Below, in pieces: positions 54,214 through 64,000 of a stretch of 64,000 nucleotides of DNA. Under the pieces are notes generated by a model, which worked only from the letters and a program-made list of their open reading frames with translations, did not search any database and was not told the DNA's origin. Made by a program: the position numbers and the translations under genes. How positions within the stretch are numbered: the first letter of the stretch is position 1; each line of letters begins with the position of its first letter. The stretch is from Trichuris trichiura. Its lineage: Eukaryota > Nematoda > Enoplea > Trichinellida > Trichuridae. The DNA is taken from NCBI GenBank assembly GCA_037903355.1, contig JBAJFE010000014.1:7626001-7690000 (forward strand), written 5' to 3'.

Positions 54214-55222
54214 CCAGGACGTTCATCTCAAGATAATGTGCGTCGCATATGCTGGAATCCAAGAAAAGTCTTTTTCATGGTCTGCTGAACTAGCATAAGC
54301 GCAGCGCTTTTTGCTTAAGCAAACCTGAGGACCATTGGAAAATCTCCGGATCTTTTTCATTTATGGTCTTTCAATGGAATGCTTAGAAGTGGTTCCATAA
54401 TTTGAAACCGTTGTCCTCAGGCCATGCAACCGCCGTGTAGTGATTGCTACCGCCGTAGTATACAGCACAGCTTGTACACAGCAGTCGTTGCCCTTTTATG
54501 CCGCTTTCGTATTCACAATTTGCATAGCACTGACGAGAAATATAGCCACAGTCGGCTTTACTTTTCATTCTGCGCTACTGTGGCAGCGTTACGCGAATGT
54601 TGCTCTCGTGCTGCAAGATAGCCGAAGAAAGTTCTTGCTGCTGTTGTCCCGCGAAATTAAAGTGTTGAATTTGCATCGGTCTGCACGGAAAGATTGGTCG
54701 TGCAAAGACTTTGCGACGACACAGGTGCTAACTCTTCGGCTGTTACCTCTTGTTACCATTGATAATTGTAATGCTTTAATAAAAATTGAGAGATCGCTGC
54801 TAACCATGCAGAAAGACTGTCATATTTAGGTATTACTGGGAATTTTTGTTTTAAGACCAGCGAAATAAAGCAGCAGTAATTTGTGAGTAGTGACTGGATT
54901 CCACCGTCTAATCTGCTCAGGTGGTGGAATTCGATCGACGTTCGTATAGAACATAGATTCTCAAAGTGGGCGTTATCGCCCTTCGGGGGGCGATGGGAAC
55001 CCTGTGCTGGGACGTGGGGAATCATATAAGAGGAATTCTGCAGAATTGTTTCTAGCTCAGGAGGGCTAGCAAAGAGACCGGCGTAAGAGTGCTGACTGTT
55101 CAAACAGGCGACGGCACACCTTCACGTCTTATCATTGCTGTTCGCGTCGAAAAAGCACTGGTGAAGCAAAGCGTTATTGGTCTCTGAATGGTTGAATTAG
55201 CTTCCAAGTTATCAAAGTCATG
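54214..55222 (+). other. 3' flank of the cyclase; likely 3' UTR
   Basis: No further coding sequence is recognised. The first good polyadenylation signal is at 54778. Overlapping frames of up to 129 codons are on both strands without domains. Confidence 0.5.
54778..54783 (+). terminator. Candidate polyadenylation signal AATAAA
   Basis: AATAAA about 565 bases after the cyclase stop codon. This would give a 3' UTR of roughly 0.6 kb. Confidence 0.45.
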
Positions 55223-55230
55223 TTCTAAGG

Positions 55231-56066
55231 CAATGTTTCTCAACCTTTTTGGAGCCAGGGCCCCCTTTCGCGACCTTCAACTTGCCCAGGCCCCCCGTCA
55301 TTCTCCCCAACGTAATTCTCCTGTTTCTGTTATCCTCAAGTGCGCCTACTATGGTTACGTTGTTGTGAATTCGTACAAGTAGTTCAACACCTGAAACAGG
55401 CTGCAGAATGTAGAATTGACTTCGCTGCCTACCGTGTATTCCAAAGGAATACCAGTTAAGCCGGGCCGTCATTAAAAACCTTGTTAACCTGAACACTGAA
55501 TTTCTTTTCTACACTAGAGCGAAATGGCTAGTAAGGAAGCCGGCTGCCATATACGACGAAAGCACCTTAACGATACTCGAAGCCGTGAACGTCTTTAATT
55601 CTTTAGTTGGCACTGAAGGCGTTCCGTATTGCTGGACTTAAGCCGGCTAATTGCAGATCAGGGGGCCTTCAGAGTACAAGCGCCGCACTGGGTTTCCTCT
55701 TCCTCAATTTTTTGGGCTGTTAGCAATGGTAGCGCAATATGTAAGTCAGGCTGCGTTGCTGTTCTCAGGGCCGCGCAACACTGAATCTACATTCAATATT
55801 TTCTCGGAGCAAGACGACAGTCGCTTGATCTTACCTCAGTGCGACGACTGGGTATGGTGCAGTGCTACTAATTTATCCACGTCCGGCTCGATAGTCGTCA
55901 GGAGTAATCTCAGGTCGCCTCGCCTCACTATCCTGAACGGCAGGATCGCTCTCGTCCTGCGGCACCGACTACCAAGGACCCCCTAAATCCCCAATCCTTC
56001 CCAGGGCCCCCTTCAAGTTTTCCAAGGCCCCCAAGGGGCCCCTGGGACCCCCTTTGGGAATCACTG
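55231..56066. mobile_element. hAT non-autonomous element, copy B (8 bp TSD)
   Basis: 836 bp, from caatgtttctcaacc to gggaatcactg, with exact TTCTAAGG duplications at 55223-55230 and 56067-56074. It differs from copy A (21370-22205) at only a handful of positions by eye. It has the same partial hAT C-terminal peptide on the minus strand and no full transposase. Confidence 0.92.
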
Positions 56067-56319
56067 TTCTAAGGATTTCATTCTCTGTGAGCCCAATCTT
56101 CTTATTGTAAATTAGCAGCCTTATATTTTGAATTTCTAATTCGCAGCAATGTTTTCTTTGTCTGCGCGCTTTCAGTTTTTCTCAGCGAAAGTTTGTCTAA
56201 TGATTGAAAAACGTTCTGATGCTGTGGAATCATCAGAACAGGCAGATTTCCTTTTGGTTTTGTTACTCACTACGATCATGAGCAAGGCTCAGTCGTTCGC
56301 TGAACTCTTGACGAAATAA

Positions 56320-56560
56320 GAGGGTTGTTCGAAGAGTTCCAGGAAAGACGGTGCAGTGTCTAACAGGACGCCAACCAATGAGCCAAAACATGTTTAATCT
56401 TATCTCCGTTCTCTTTGGACTCGCATGGAGAGATAGCCTTGTTGGATGCTGCGCCAGTTTGATACAAGCTGCTCATAAAGTAATCGTTTTTTCTAGTGAT
56501 AGGGAAAATATTCGTTTTGAGGTCGGAGCTAACATTAAATTTCTATCCAAGCTTGGTTGA
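56320..56560 (+). mobile_element. Mariner fragment, 5' part (split by PLE)
   Basis: Starts agagggttgttcgaagagtt, a mariner terminal repeat like that at 44518, and runs through the untranslated lead to FEVGANIKFLSKLG, the transposase N-terminus. It breaks at 56560 where PLE sequence starts; the gene resumes at about 60612. Confidence 0.75.
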
Positions 56561-56564
56561 AAAC

Positions 56565-56894
56565 ATGATGCTTTTGTACGGGAGCGTGTGTTTTCATATT
56601 GAAAATATCTTTAATACGGATTCTCTCCCGTTGAGAAGTAAAATAAAAAGATTTTTTCCTCCTTCCGAAGCTTTCGGGTCTGCCGCGACCCGTCTTCAGC
56701 GGTCCAATGAAGTTTGTGGTGGTTACTGAGACGACATTTGTCTTCCGTCACTTATCAACGTTTAGAACGAGAATTTTAAAGTTCTTCATCTGTGTCTGTC
56801 AGCTGCCAGTAATCTTGTAGAAATTTTTTAATGCGTGGGCCGACCTTGTAGTTTCGTTTTAAATTTTTATCGCTTTGTTCCAAAAATGTGATTT
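56565..56894 (-). mobile_element. PLE 3' end (left of the Copia insertion)
   Basis: Minus-oriented PLE terminus with the gggagcgtgtgttttcat / acggattctctcccgtt pattern and a hammerhead-like motif. It continues across the Copia element into the coding remnant at 60059-60620. Confidence 0.7.
56661..56699 (-). ncRNA. Hammerhead-ribozyme-like motif
   Basis: Minus-strand CTGAAGA, gggtc, loop gcggca, gaccc, GAAA, gcttcggaagg. Core complete; cttc/gaag makes helix III. Confidence 0.65.
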
Positions 56895-56899
56895 GATTC

Positions 56900-57044
56900 T
56901 GTTGGGACATTCCGACGACACCTACTCATCCTCATACAGTACCTAACCTGCTTTTAGTTAGTCGGTCATTCTAGTGTGTCTCTCGGTAGTTGTTGCCTGT
57001 TCTTACAAGTAAAAGCTGTCCTAGTCGCTCCCAAAATCCCAACA
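56900..57044 (+). repeat. Copia 5' LTR
   Basis: 145 bp, TGTTGGGACATTCC to AAAATCCCAACA. Carries 7 bases (aaagctg or equivalent, near 57012) absent from the 3' LTR. Confidence 0.95.
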
Positions 57045-57045
57045 A

Positions 57046-57060
57046 TGGTTATGGGCCCAG
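57046..57060 (+). promoter_or_regulatory. Copia primer-binding site
   Basis: tggttatgggcccag starts one base after the LTR. ggttatgggcccag is the known Drosophila copia primer-binding site, primed by the 5' part of initiator tRNA-Met. Confidence 0.8.
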
Positions 57061-57126
57061 CAGCATCGCCTCTGCGCCAGTGAAGGTGACGTACAATTGT
57101 AAGTGACTTCAAACCAAACCGTCATT

Positions 57127-59860
57127 ATGGTAATGTCGGCGGCGAATGTGCCCACTGGCACAGCAGCAATTGCGAAGTTGAACGGACTCAACTACGCTAC
57201 GTGGAGCTTCCATATGAAGCTCGTGCTAATGGAATGTGACCTCTGGACCACGGTGCAACCAGGGGAAGATCGCCCAGACGCACAGTCTGTTGAAAAGTTA
57301 CAATTGTACGAATCCCGCCAAGGAAGAGCGCTAGCCAAAATTTGCCTAGCGATTGGTGACGAGCAGCAGCAGCATGTGCAGCATTTGTCTTCGCCTAAGG
57401 AAGTTTGGGAAGAACTTCAGAAGCTTTATGCACCGAAGGACAGTAAGTTTCCAGTGATTCAATTGAGGCGTCGGCTGTACTGCGAAAAATTGGAAAGCCA
57501 TACAAGCATGGACAGCTATTTGGCAACTATGAATCATTTGGTCACGGAGCTCGTGAGCACGGGAGATAAGATAAGCGACGATGACATTGCGATGACAATC
57601 CTTTGTGAACTGTCGGATGACTGGGACAACGTTGTGTCTGCTATCTGCAATCTCCCAGCGTCAGAATTCTCTTGTGCAACAGTGAAGCAGAGACTGCTAG
57701 CTGAGTCACAGAGAAGAAGCAATTGTCCGAGCAAAAACGCGAACGCTTTAGCCGCCAGAGCAACGGCTGTGACACGGCCGGCTGCAAAAAGTTTCGTAAG
57801 AGCGGATGTAACTTGCTACAAATGCTCGAAGAAAGGACACTACGCTAGGGAATGCAAGAGCAAACAAGGCCACTGGAAACAAGAAAAACGTGTTGCTGAA
57901 GACAGAAAAAATCGAATGTCTCATTCGAACCTGTTTGCGTCTTGTGGAGCAGCGTCAGCAGAATTGACAGGTGCCTGGATCATTGATTCAAGGGCAACTC
58001 ATCACATGTCGCCAGAAGCGCAATACTTCTCAAAGTGGGAGAGGAACTGTTTCTCCAACACGCACGTTCGAATCGCTGATGGATCAGCGTTACCGATAGC
58101 CAATGTTGGCACAGTTGTGGCGAAAATAAGCAGGAACAAAGGTCTCCTCAATGAATTTACTGCCGAAAACACTGTATTCGTGCCAGGTATCCAAAGTGGA
58201 GTCCTGTCTGTCGCCCAAATGGTAGAAAATGACCGCAAGGTAATTTTCGACAAGAAAGGTTGTCACATCTACGATGCGGACAACAATCTTATGATTGAAG
58301 CCGAAAGACGTGGGCGTCTGTTTGTCGTGAAGACATCGCCAAGCCGAAGCTACACGACTGTTGTTAGAAACTGTACTGCAGAGCGTCAGATGCTCGACCT
58401 GAATCTATGGCATCAGCGAATGATGCATGTAAGCAAGGACAGAATCCTGCGAATGGTTAGAAGTAAGTCCGTTATTGGGCTTAATTGCAGACCAACTAGC
58501 CCAAAGAGCTGCGATGATTGCCTGAAGGGTAAGTCGTCGCGCCAACCATTCGATAAAGTTCCCCACCATCAATACAAAAGGGAAACCGTCCCTTTGGCTT
58601 TGGTCCATTGTGACCTTATGAGACCTTTCGATGAACCAAGTTGGGGAAACGCAAAATATACGCTTTGTATCATTGACGATGCGACGCGGTACGTGAGTGT
58701 ATTCTTTCTAAGCAGCAAAACTTGCGTGCTGAACAAGTTTAAATAGTGGAAAATATTAGCCGAACGGCAAACTGGAAGGAACCTGCTGAAAGTCCGGACC
58801 GACAATGGGCTTGAATTCTGCTCCAGAAATTGGGAAGCTTTCTGTAGTGCGCATGGCATTATTCATCAGCGTACCATGGTCTATAGCCCGCAGCAAAACG
58901 GCGTTGCGGAGTGAATGAATCGCACGTTAATGGACCTCGTCCGGAGCACGTTGTCTAGTACTAACCTTCCAAAGGGTGCGTGGGCTGAACTGACAAATAC
59001 GGCAGCCTATATCAGAAACCGAGTGACAAATCGCCACGATGAACTGAAAACTCCTTTCGAACTTTGGTTCAGACGAAAACCAAGTGTTCCCCACCTGAGA
59101 GCGTGCGGATGTAAGGTGTTGACTCACATCCCGAAACCGCAAAGGAGTTCCAAACTGGAGCCGAGGGCACGCACTGGCACTTTGGTTGGATATGCCTTGA
59201 GAGGAAAGGGGTGGCGAATTTGGATGCACGAAACACAAGAAGTCATTGAGTCACGCGATTGCGTTTTCGAGGAAGACAGTATCGGCGAGAAAGCATGGGA
59301 TCGCTCGCCCTCAGTTGTCGACGATACGTATTCAAAGGTCGCCTTTCCGGAGGAAGGGCAAAATGCGGATAGTTATCCCCGAATCTGCTTACCGAATGGA
59401 CTAACAATCAAGGATAATGCTCAACCATGCACTGAGCCATATCGTGTTGAGGATCAAACGGCAGGAGAACCAAGTCAAGAAGTCACAAGGGAGAAACCCT
59501 CAAAGTGTCATGTCAGGATGGAACAAACAAGGAGTCATCCGATGAGGCTGAGGAGCCAAAAGAGAGCTCCCTCTCCAAGTGAAGAGCTCACTCCGGTGGA
59601 CACCATTTTGTAGTCCGTGTGCCACTGAGGAAGATGGGACATTGTCCTATCATGACGCTGTAAATGGACCCGAAGATGCAAAAGGCGTGAAGCCAATCAA
59701 GCGCAAATGGGTTTTCCGAAGGAAAACGAATACTTCGACAGAAGGTATCCGTTACAAGGCACGTTCAGTTGCCAAAGGCTACTCACAGCGAGGAGTAGAT
59801 CATGAGGACGTATACCCTCGCAAAATCACTGAGCCGCGGTCAACACCACAATCTCAGTGA
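57127..59860 (+). pseudogene. Copia Gag-Pol (stops, frameshift, RT/RNase H deleted)
   Basis: From the first ATG (57127), Gag leads to a zinc knuckle CYKCSKKGHYAREC (about 57813). Next come a protease site DSRATHHM (about 57985; the usual Gly of DSGA is Arg) and a GAG-pre-integrase region (LWHQRMMHVSK, then CDDCLKGK). Integrase runs from VHCDLMRPF through VRTDNGLEF to YSPQQNGVAE. In-frame stops fall at 58744 and 58912. A frame change near 59600 leads to RT's first strands (KPIKRKWVFRRK, then KARSVAKGYSQRG), which end abruptly at 59860. The YVDD part of RT and all of RNase H are missing. Confidence 0.92.
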
Positions 59861-59920
59861 ACCGATGGTCGGTATTGGCGGAGTGATTATCTGAAGATGA
59901 CGTCACTCCGAGGGGTGGCA

Positions 59921-60058
59921 TGTTGGGACATTCCGACGACACCTACTCATCCTCATACAGTACCTAACCTGCTTTTAGTTAGTCGGTCATTCTAGTGTGT
60001 CTCTCGGTAGTTGTTGCCTGTTCTTACAAGTAACCTAGTCGCTCCCAAAATCCCAACA
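59921..60058 (+). repeat. Copia 3' LTR
   Basis: 138 bp; identical to the 5' LTR by eye apart from the 7-base indel, which indicates a young insertion. Confidence 0.95.
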
Positions 60059-60063
60059 GATTC

Positions 60064-60612
60064 TTCTTCAGTGTTTCAGTTCCCATTGATTTTAGCTTGT
60101 GTGTCAACTATTAAGGGAACAACAATTGTGGAGTGTAATGATATTTGTCCATAAATCACTAATGTCTGCCCCTTGGTCTCCATTGAAAGTCACGTTGTTT
60201 CTGATATAGAGAGCCTCTTTTAGTTTTCTTAGGTGTAGGTTACTTTCATAGCAAAGGGCTCTTGGATTGAGGGGCTGTTTGCAATTCACCGCATGTTCTA
60301 CCACCGCGGAAGCTTGAATTGCCTTTTCCATGGTTTTTGTTGGATCCAATATTGGTCTTCCGCGGCGAGGTATTGGGGAGTGCATATTGTGTAGGCTACT
60401 TTTTGCATTGTTGTAACTGTTTAGTTTCTTTATGTGTTCTTGGAATCGGTGTTCTAAAGTATTCCATGTTTCGTCGACGTAAACTGCTGAACAAGAGCAT
60501 TCGAACGCGTATATGAGACCCGTTCTTTCGTTTATGGGAATTTTCCTTTTGTCCGTCCGGAGAATTGATCTGAGATTGGGAGAATTTTTGGAAAAGACTA
60601 AAAAACCCAATC
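60064..60612 (-). pseudogene. PLE GIY-YIG remnant (right of Copia)
   Basis: Minus strand from about 60605: LGFLVFSKNSPNLRSILRTD, then the nuclease core as CSCSAVYVDETWNTLEHRF. GIYIGETGN elsewhere has become AVYVDETWN here, losing the Tyr-Ile-Gly part. It continues through PTKTMEKAIQASAVVEHAV to the tail LKEALYIRNNVTFNGDQG and the stop at 60104. The open frame continues upstream to 60808, but that part is mariner sequence read backwards. The reverse transcriptase is missing. Confidence 0.8.
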
Positions 60613-60715
60613 TTTGCAACAGGTCTGCGGAAGTACTGTACCATTTAAATCGTTCGTCTATGAGTGGGTAGGGCGTTTCAAGGAGGGCAGAGAGGCCATC
60701 GATGACCAGAATGGA
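60612..60715 (+). mobile_element. Mariner fragment, continuation (right of PLE)
   Basis: QQVCGSTVPFKSFVYEWVG, then RFKEGREAIDDQ, is the mariner helix-turn-helix that follows FLSKLG of the left fragment, after a gap of about 10 residues lost at the PLE junction. It ends about 60715 without a catalytic domain. Confidence 0.75.
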
Positions 60716-61160
60716 AGTCTTTTCTGCAAAGTTTTCCCACCAATAGCAGTATTGCAAAACTTTTCCCACGGAGAGCGATGGAGCGAAAATGTTTGAGAAC
60801 CTATGCATTATAGTTTCTTTTATTTCTTATGCGTTTTCACTACAATCTGGTTCGTTGTCATTACCATTCTATTTGGTGTGGGTAAGAAAACAAATAGACG
60901 CGCATTGATTGCTTTTTCGCGAAAGGCTAATGAATGCTTCTTGCTTATGTGGCTCCATGTTCTGAAAAATGCGAGAGGAGATATGAAAGGCAAGCAGAAG
61001 TTTTCCCGTGAATAAATGGTTGGTGGAAAAGTGGGAATGGTAGAGTACGTCTATCACGTGATGAAGAGTAGGTCTTTTCTGTAAAATGTTCTCATGAGTA
61101 GTAGTATTGCAAATGTTTCCTGCTGGGGGCGAAGGAGCGAAAAGTTTGAAAGGTTATAGC
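60711..61160 (+). repeat. 90 bp direct repeats, ~355 bases apart
   Basis: 60711-60800 and 61066-61160 share gtcttttctg, tagcagtattgcaaa, the ggagcgaaaa block and a ttNgaNaNctatNc end. The interval contains two 60-70 codon frames without domains. The nature of the unit is unknown. Confidence 0.65.
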
Positions 61161-61184
61161 GTTTCGGCTACCCCACGTCTTCCT

Positions 61185-61290
61185 TTCCACCCAGTCAGCG
61201 CGCTTAAAATTGACCAACCTGAATTGGGGGGCTCAAACGTTCAGAAACGTTCACCGGGGGCGCTGTCGACCCTGGCTCCGAGAAACATTG
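61185..61290 (-). repeat. hAT terminal fragment, inverted to the next element
   Basis: Ends ccctggctccgagaaacattg, the complement of a hAT terminus. Its body is the diverged reverse complement of 61299-61400. Confidence 0.55.
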
Positions 61291-61298
61291 GTATAGAA

Positions 61299-62528
61299 CA
61301 GTATTTCTCAAGCGGAAGGCCGTTTGGGCCTCCCTGAGAACGTTGCCGAGCGTTCGGGCTCCCAATTCTAATTGGCCAACTTCGAGCGCGCTGATTGGCT
61401 GAAATGGTTACAACGCTAGAAGGTCAACTACAGCTGCACAAATTTATTTCTGCAAACTGTTTTTCGAGAAATCAACGGGAGTTGCTTGGCTCTCCCAGAT
61501 GCGATCGAACTAGCCTGTTGATGTTGGGCTCGATTGAGGTAACCCGAAGACGCAGATCGCCGCGTCTGACTACCTGCAGCCGCCTGCGTTTCTTCGTCAC
61601 TAGAACCGTAACGATATTAAATGCACGCTCGACTAGACTCGATGAGGGAAGACAAATCAGTAACTTTTTTTTCACATGCCATACGCCAGGGTACAACTCC
61701 GGGACTTCTTTTTGCAGCCAGAACTGCTGACAACCCTGTGACAACCTGGCCTTCAACTCTACGTTCGACTGCAACTCTAGAAGCTTTTCTTGCAGTGACA
61801 TTTCTTCTTACAGTGACATTTCTAGCGAAACTGGAGTGAGGGTAGGAGAATAGCAACCGTACAGACAAAGCGTTTGCAGAAAATGCGTTAGCAACACACG
61901 CACTTCCCTGTCGCTAACGCGTATGCTTGCACTGTAGCTGCGTGAACAATAGACGCGAAGGAAGAAAGGGAAGAAAACGGGAGTCAACTTTTTACAGAGC
62001 TAGGGCAAGAGATGGTAATCGTTGACAAAATTGTAAAGCAGAGTCATTGCTACCAAGCTACGCCAACAGGCGCTAATCGGTAGTTGAATCGTAAAGCGGG
62101 TGCAAATATGTCGCAAAAACTATGGCGCATTCTTATAACGCTGGCAGCTATTCTCTGGTATGAATGATGTGCTTTGCGTTCAATGCTTCACAGCAGAAAG
62201 CTTTTCTTACTCAACCCTAAGTCGGGAAGGTCACGGTGTCAAACCTGCGATCGCTTCTCCCGTGTGTTCTGAATGATCATTTTCACGAGCGGTGATTGGA
62301 TCATGTGGTGGATTGTGGGGTAGCCAGCATCATGCGTAGCATGCAACTTCATCTTAACCAGTACGCCCAATACCTGACCGTCGGACCTCACCTTCCGATG
62401 CACCTCAACACGACGGCCTCGGTGGGGCATGTGCCCCACATAGCTCAAATGGACCCCCAACGGACCCCCTTCCTGGATTTCAAAATGCCCCTCCGGTGGG
62501 GGCAAGTGCACCACCGTGAGAAACACTG
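61299..62528. mobile_element. Second-family hAT element with transposase remnant
   Basis: From cagtatttctcaagcg to ccgtgagaaacactg, about 1.2 kb. The right 190 bases match the element at 41812-42408. The flanking octamers differ, so the ends may belong to different insertions. Confidence 0.6.
61472..61801 (-). pseudogene. hAT transposase C-terminal remnant
   Basis: SSSLVERAFNIVTVLVTKKR, then RRGDLRLRVTSIEPNINRL, is the dimerisation end of hAT (ZBED5/Charlie-like) transposases, usually '..CE..FS...IKtK.RnrL......LRlklt.i.Pdi..L'. About 110 codons are open; the DDE part and zinc finger are not visible. It resembles the peptide trace in the 836 bp hAT copies. Confidence 0.75.
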
Positions 62529-62529
62529 C

Positions 62530-63615
62530 TTTATCGTAATGCCTTCGGAGAAACAGCCCCGCGGACTAATTTTTGACTACGTCTTTTGCCTTTGTTTCAT
62601 TTCAGCATTTAGCCAACCGAAGCTGGTTGCTCATTGTAGGCACCTTAGGCGATAGCAATTCCTTGCATAACAAAAAAAATGAGCCGCTAAATAATTTTTT
62701 TGGGGATTTTTACGTCGAATTTCAGTTCTTGCTTGGACGTTCATTAAAACTAGAGCTGAAACTTCGCAAGAGAAGTACCAAAACGACAGCAAGCAAAGCA
62801 AAAAAAACAGTCTGTGGTTTACTAAAGCCTTACCGTGCGTGCATACAACCATAAAAACGTGGTTATTCAAATGTTTTGGACTAGTAGTGCTGGACTCTAC
62901 ATTGACGTCCTAATTTGCATTCCTCAACATGGTGCCCCCGAGCGTATGATACTTTCGATGGTCTCGATCGTCCTACTTGTTGCACAGAGAAAGGGATTGT
63001 GATAAGGACAAGGTCAATGTGACTGACAGGAAGAAATGTTATGCTTTTAGACGAAGCGGTAAAATAGATGCGCTTGCCTTCCTGTAATCTTTACATACAG
63101 GAAGCGGAATAATGGGTGCGAAGGAGAAATTACTCTCTTTGCTGGTTCTCAGCGCACGACCGAGGCGAGAATACTACTTTGTCTTTCTCTGCTTTCTTCT
63201 TGACCGAACATTCAGACGTCAATCACCTTACCCGACAGAAGGCGAAGAAATGTACTTTTCTGCCATCCTTAATCCTTAGTGCCTCCTGCTCATGGCTTTC
63301 ATGAGAGTTACTGATCTAATCAAAAATAAATAATGTTGGCGTTCGAATGTCACATTCGGATGCAGTAAAGTCTGTATGACGGTCTCGAAGGTCAACTGGA
63401 TCTCATCCGAAATCAGCCCGCCATCGGCAGAAGCGGCAACTTCACACGGTAATGCGCTGCGATAATGCGGGTAAGTCGCACAACGGGTGTGACGGTATAC
63501 TGTGGGTTGAAGAACACGTGCCGCGCTAGTTGAACGCAGAGACAAAGGACGGTTAGTGCCACCTGCAGTTTGACCAGTCACTGGCCTTGCGGATTGCGTA
63601 TCCATGTCACTTATG
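62530..63615. other. No gene recognised
   Basis: Frames of 60-119 codons with no known domain. A Lys-rich 93-codon frame at 62573-62854 has no support. Confidence 0.4.
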
Positions 63616-63619
63616 CAGC

Positions 63620-63877
63620 TGCTTACCCTTGCGAAATAGTGAGGGTGAGGGATGAAACAGCTGCGCGCGCATTCCTAGGTTGGGTAACACAATGGAGCGG
63701 CAGCGGCACACGCAGAGAGGATGTTATTGACCCGCGAATTACCTGTGCCCGAACTGTGCAGTTGGGCAATTGAGTAATGGTTGCAAGTGTCACCGATTCG
63801 GTTACTGACCCTTGCGAAACAGTGAAGGTGAGGGATTAAACCGGTGCACGTGCATTGCTGGCACAGGGAGTACAATG
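63620..63877 (+). repeat. Direct repeat of ~78 bp, ~180 bases apart
   Basis: 63620-63698 and 63799-63877 share acccttgcgaaaNagtgaNg, gtgagggatNaaac and gNacaatgg. The unit is not recognised and no coding was inferred. Confidence 0.7.
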
Positions 63878-64000
63878 GGTCTGCAGTGATGTATCCCAGG
63901 GTTCCGTTAGTTATTCGTCGAAAACATTGAAGGTCAACGCTCCGGTTGGCACTGCGCCGTGGCAAAATGTGCGAATCTCATTGTAAAGTATGAACACACC

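Larger units (their letters stand above)
56900..60058 (+). mobile_element. Copia-type LTR retrotransposon, RT-deleted (5 bp TSD)
   Basis: Two LTRs (145 and 138 bp, TGTTGGG...CCCAACA) enclose about 2.9 kb and are flanked by GATTC at 56895-56899 and 60059-60063. The LTRs match except for a 7-base indel. The primer-binding site tggttatgggcccag (57046-57060) is of the type used by Drosophila copia (initiator tRNA-Met fragment). A purine-rich tract (cgaggggtggca) precedes the 3' LTR. Gag, protease and integrase are present with defects. Reverse transcriptase is cut short and RNase H is absent, so it cannot move by itself. Confidence 0.95.

Noticed and set aside
60620..60808. N-terminal part of the 234-codon minus frame at 60104-60808
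   Set aside because: It is mariner and flanking sequence read in reverse; PLE similarity begins only at about 60605.
62573..62854. Lys-rich frame as a small basic protein
   Set aside because: The sequence is simply A-rich; no start context or conserved motif.

Overview
This is a transposon-rich window of animal (invertebrate) nuclear DNA holding one recognisable host gene. The gene is a membrane adenylyl cyclase of the ADCY9 / nematode acy-1 type, on the + strand from about 37.3 to 54.2 kb in four exons. Introns with standard gt/ag borders, TA-flanked mariner and pogo/Tigger DNA transposons, hAT elements, a Copia LTR element and many Penelope-like elements (PLEs) rule out a bacterium. Two short internal tracts of TTAGGC, the nematode telomere unit, and the acy-1-like cyclase make a nematode the best guess; this is inference, and another invertebrate is possible.

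Layout. 0-7 kb: microsatellite, a duplicated 250-300 bp segment, a broken Tigger fragment, a TTAGGC tract inside an inverted repeat, and a short PLE fold-back. 7.0-12.6 kb: two Tigger copies fused head to head into a palindrome bounded by TA, with a PLE pair nested in one end. 12.6-37 kb: no recognised host gene, but a 4.2 kb inverted PLE pair (18.1-22.3 kb) with a nested hAT, two Tigger-like MITEs with long hairpins, and several PLE ends. 37.3-54.2 kb: the cyclase gene. Intron 1 carries a PLE fold-back, two hAT elements and a whole mariner. Intron 3 carries a small PLE derivative, a 2 kb PLE and a 1.3 kb inverted repeat. 55-64 kb: a hAT copy almost identical to the one at 21.4 kb, then a three-level nest (mariner split by a PLE, PLE split by Copia), then further hAT sequence.

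The most interesting theme is the PLE family. Its terminal sequences repeatedly contain a hammerhead-ribozyme-like core (CTGANGA, a GC-rich stem, then GAAA), seen about 20 times on both strands. Many sit in compact 250-400 bp inverted-repeat insertions flanked by exact 12-14 bp target-site duplications, which I read directly. These look like discrete insertions of PLE ends carrying two diverging ribozymes, with no reverse transcriptase of their own. One lies about 600 bp upstream of the cyclase start codon and another in its first intron. Hammerheads in PLE termini are established; the paired, fold-back, TSD-flanked form is the part worth following.

No transposase or reverse transcriptase in the window is intact: all carry frameshifts, stops or deletions. 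The cyclase appears intact, with both metal-binding aspartates and the C2 purine-binding residues present.
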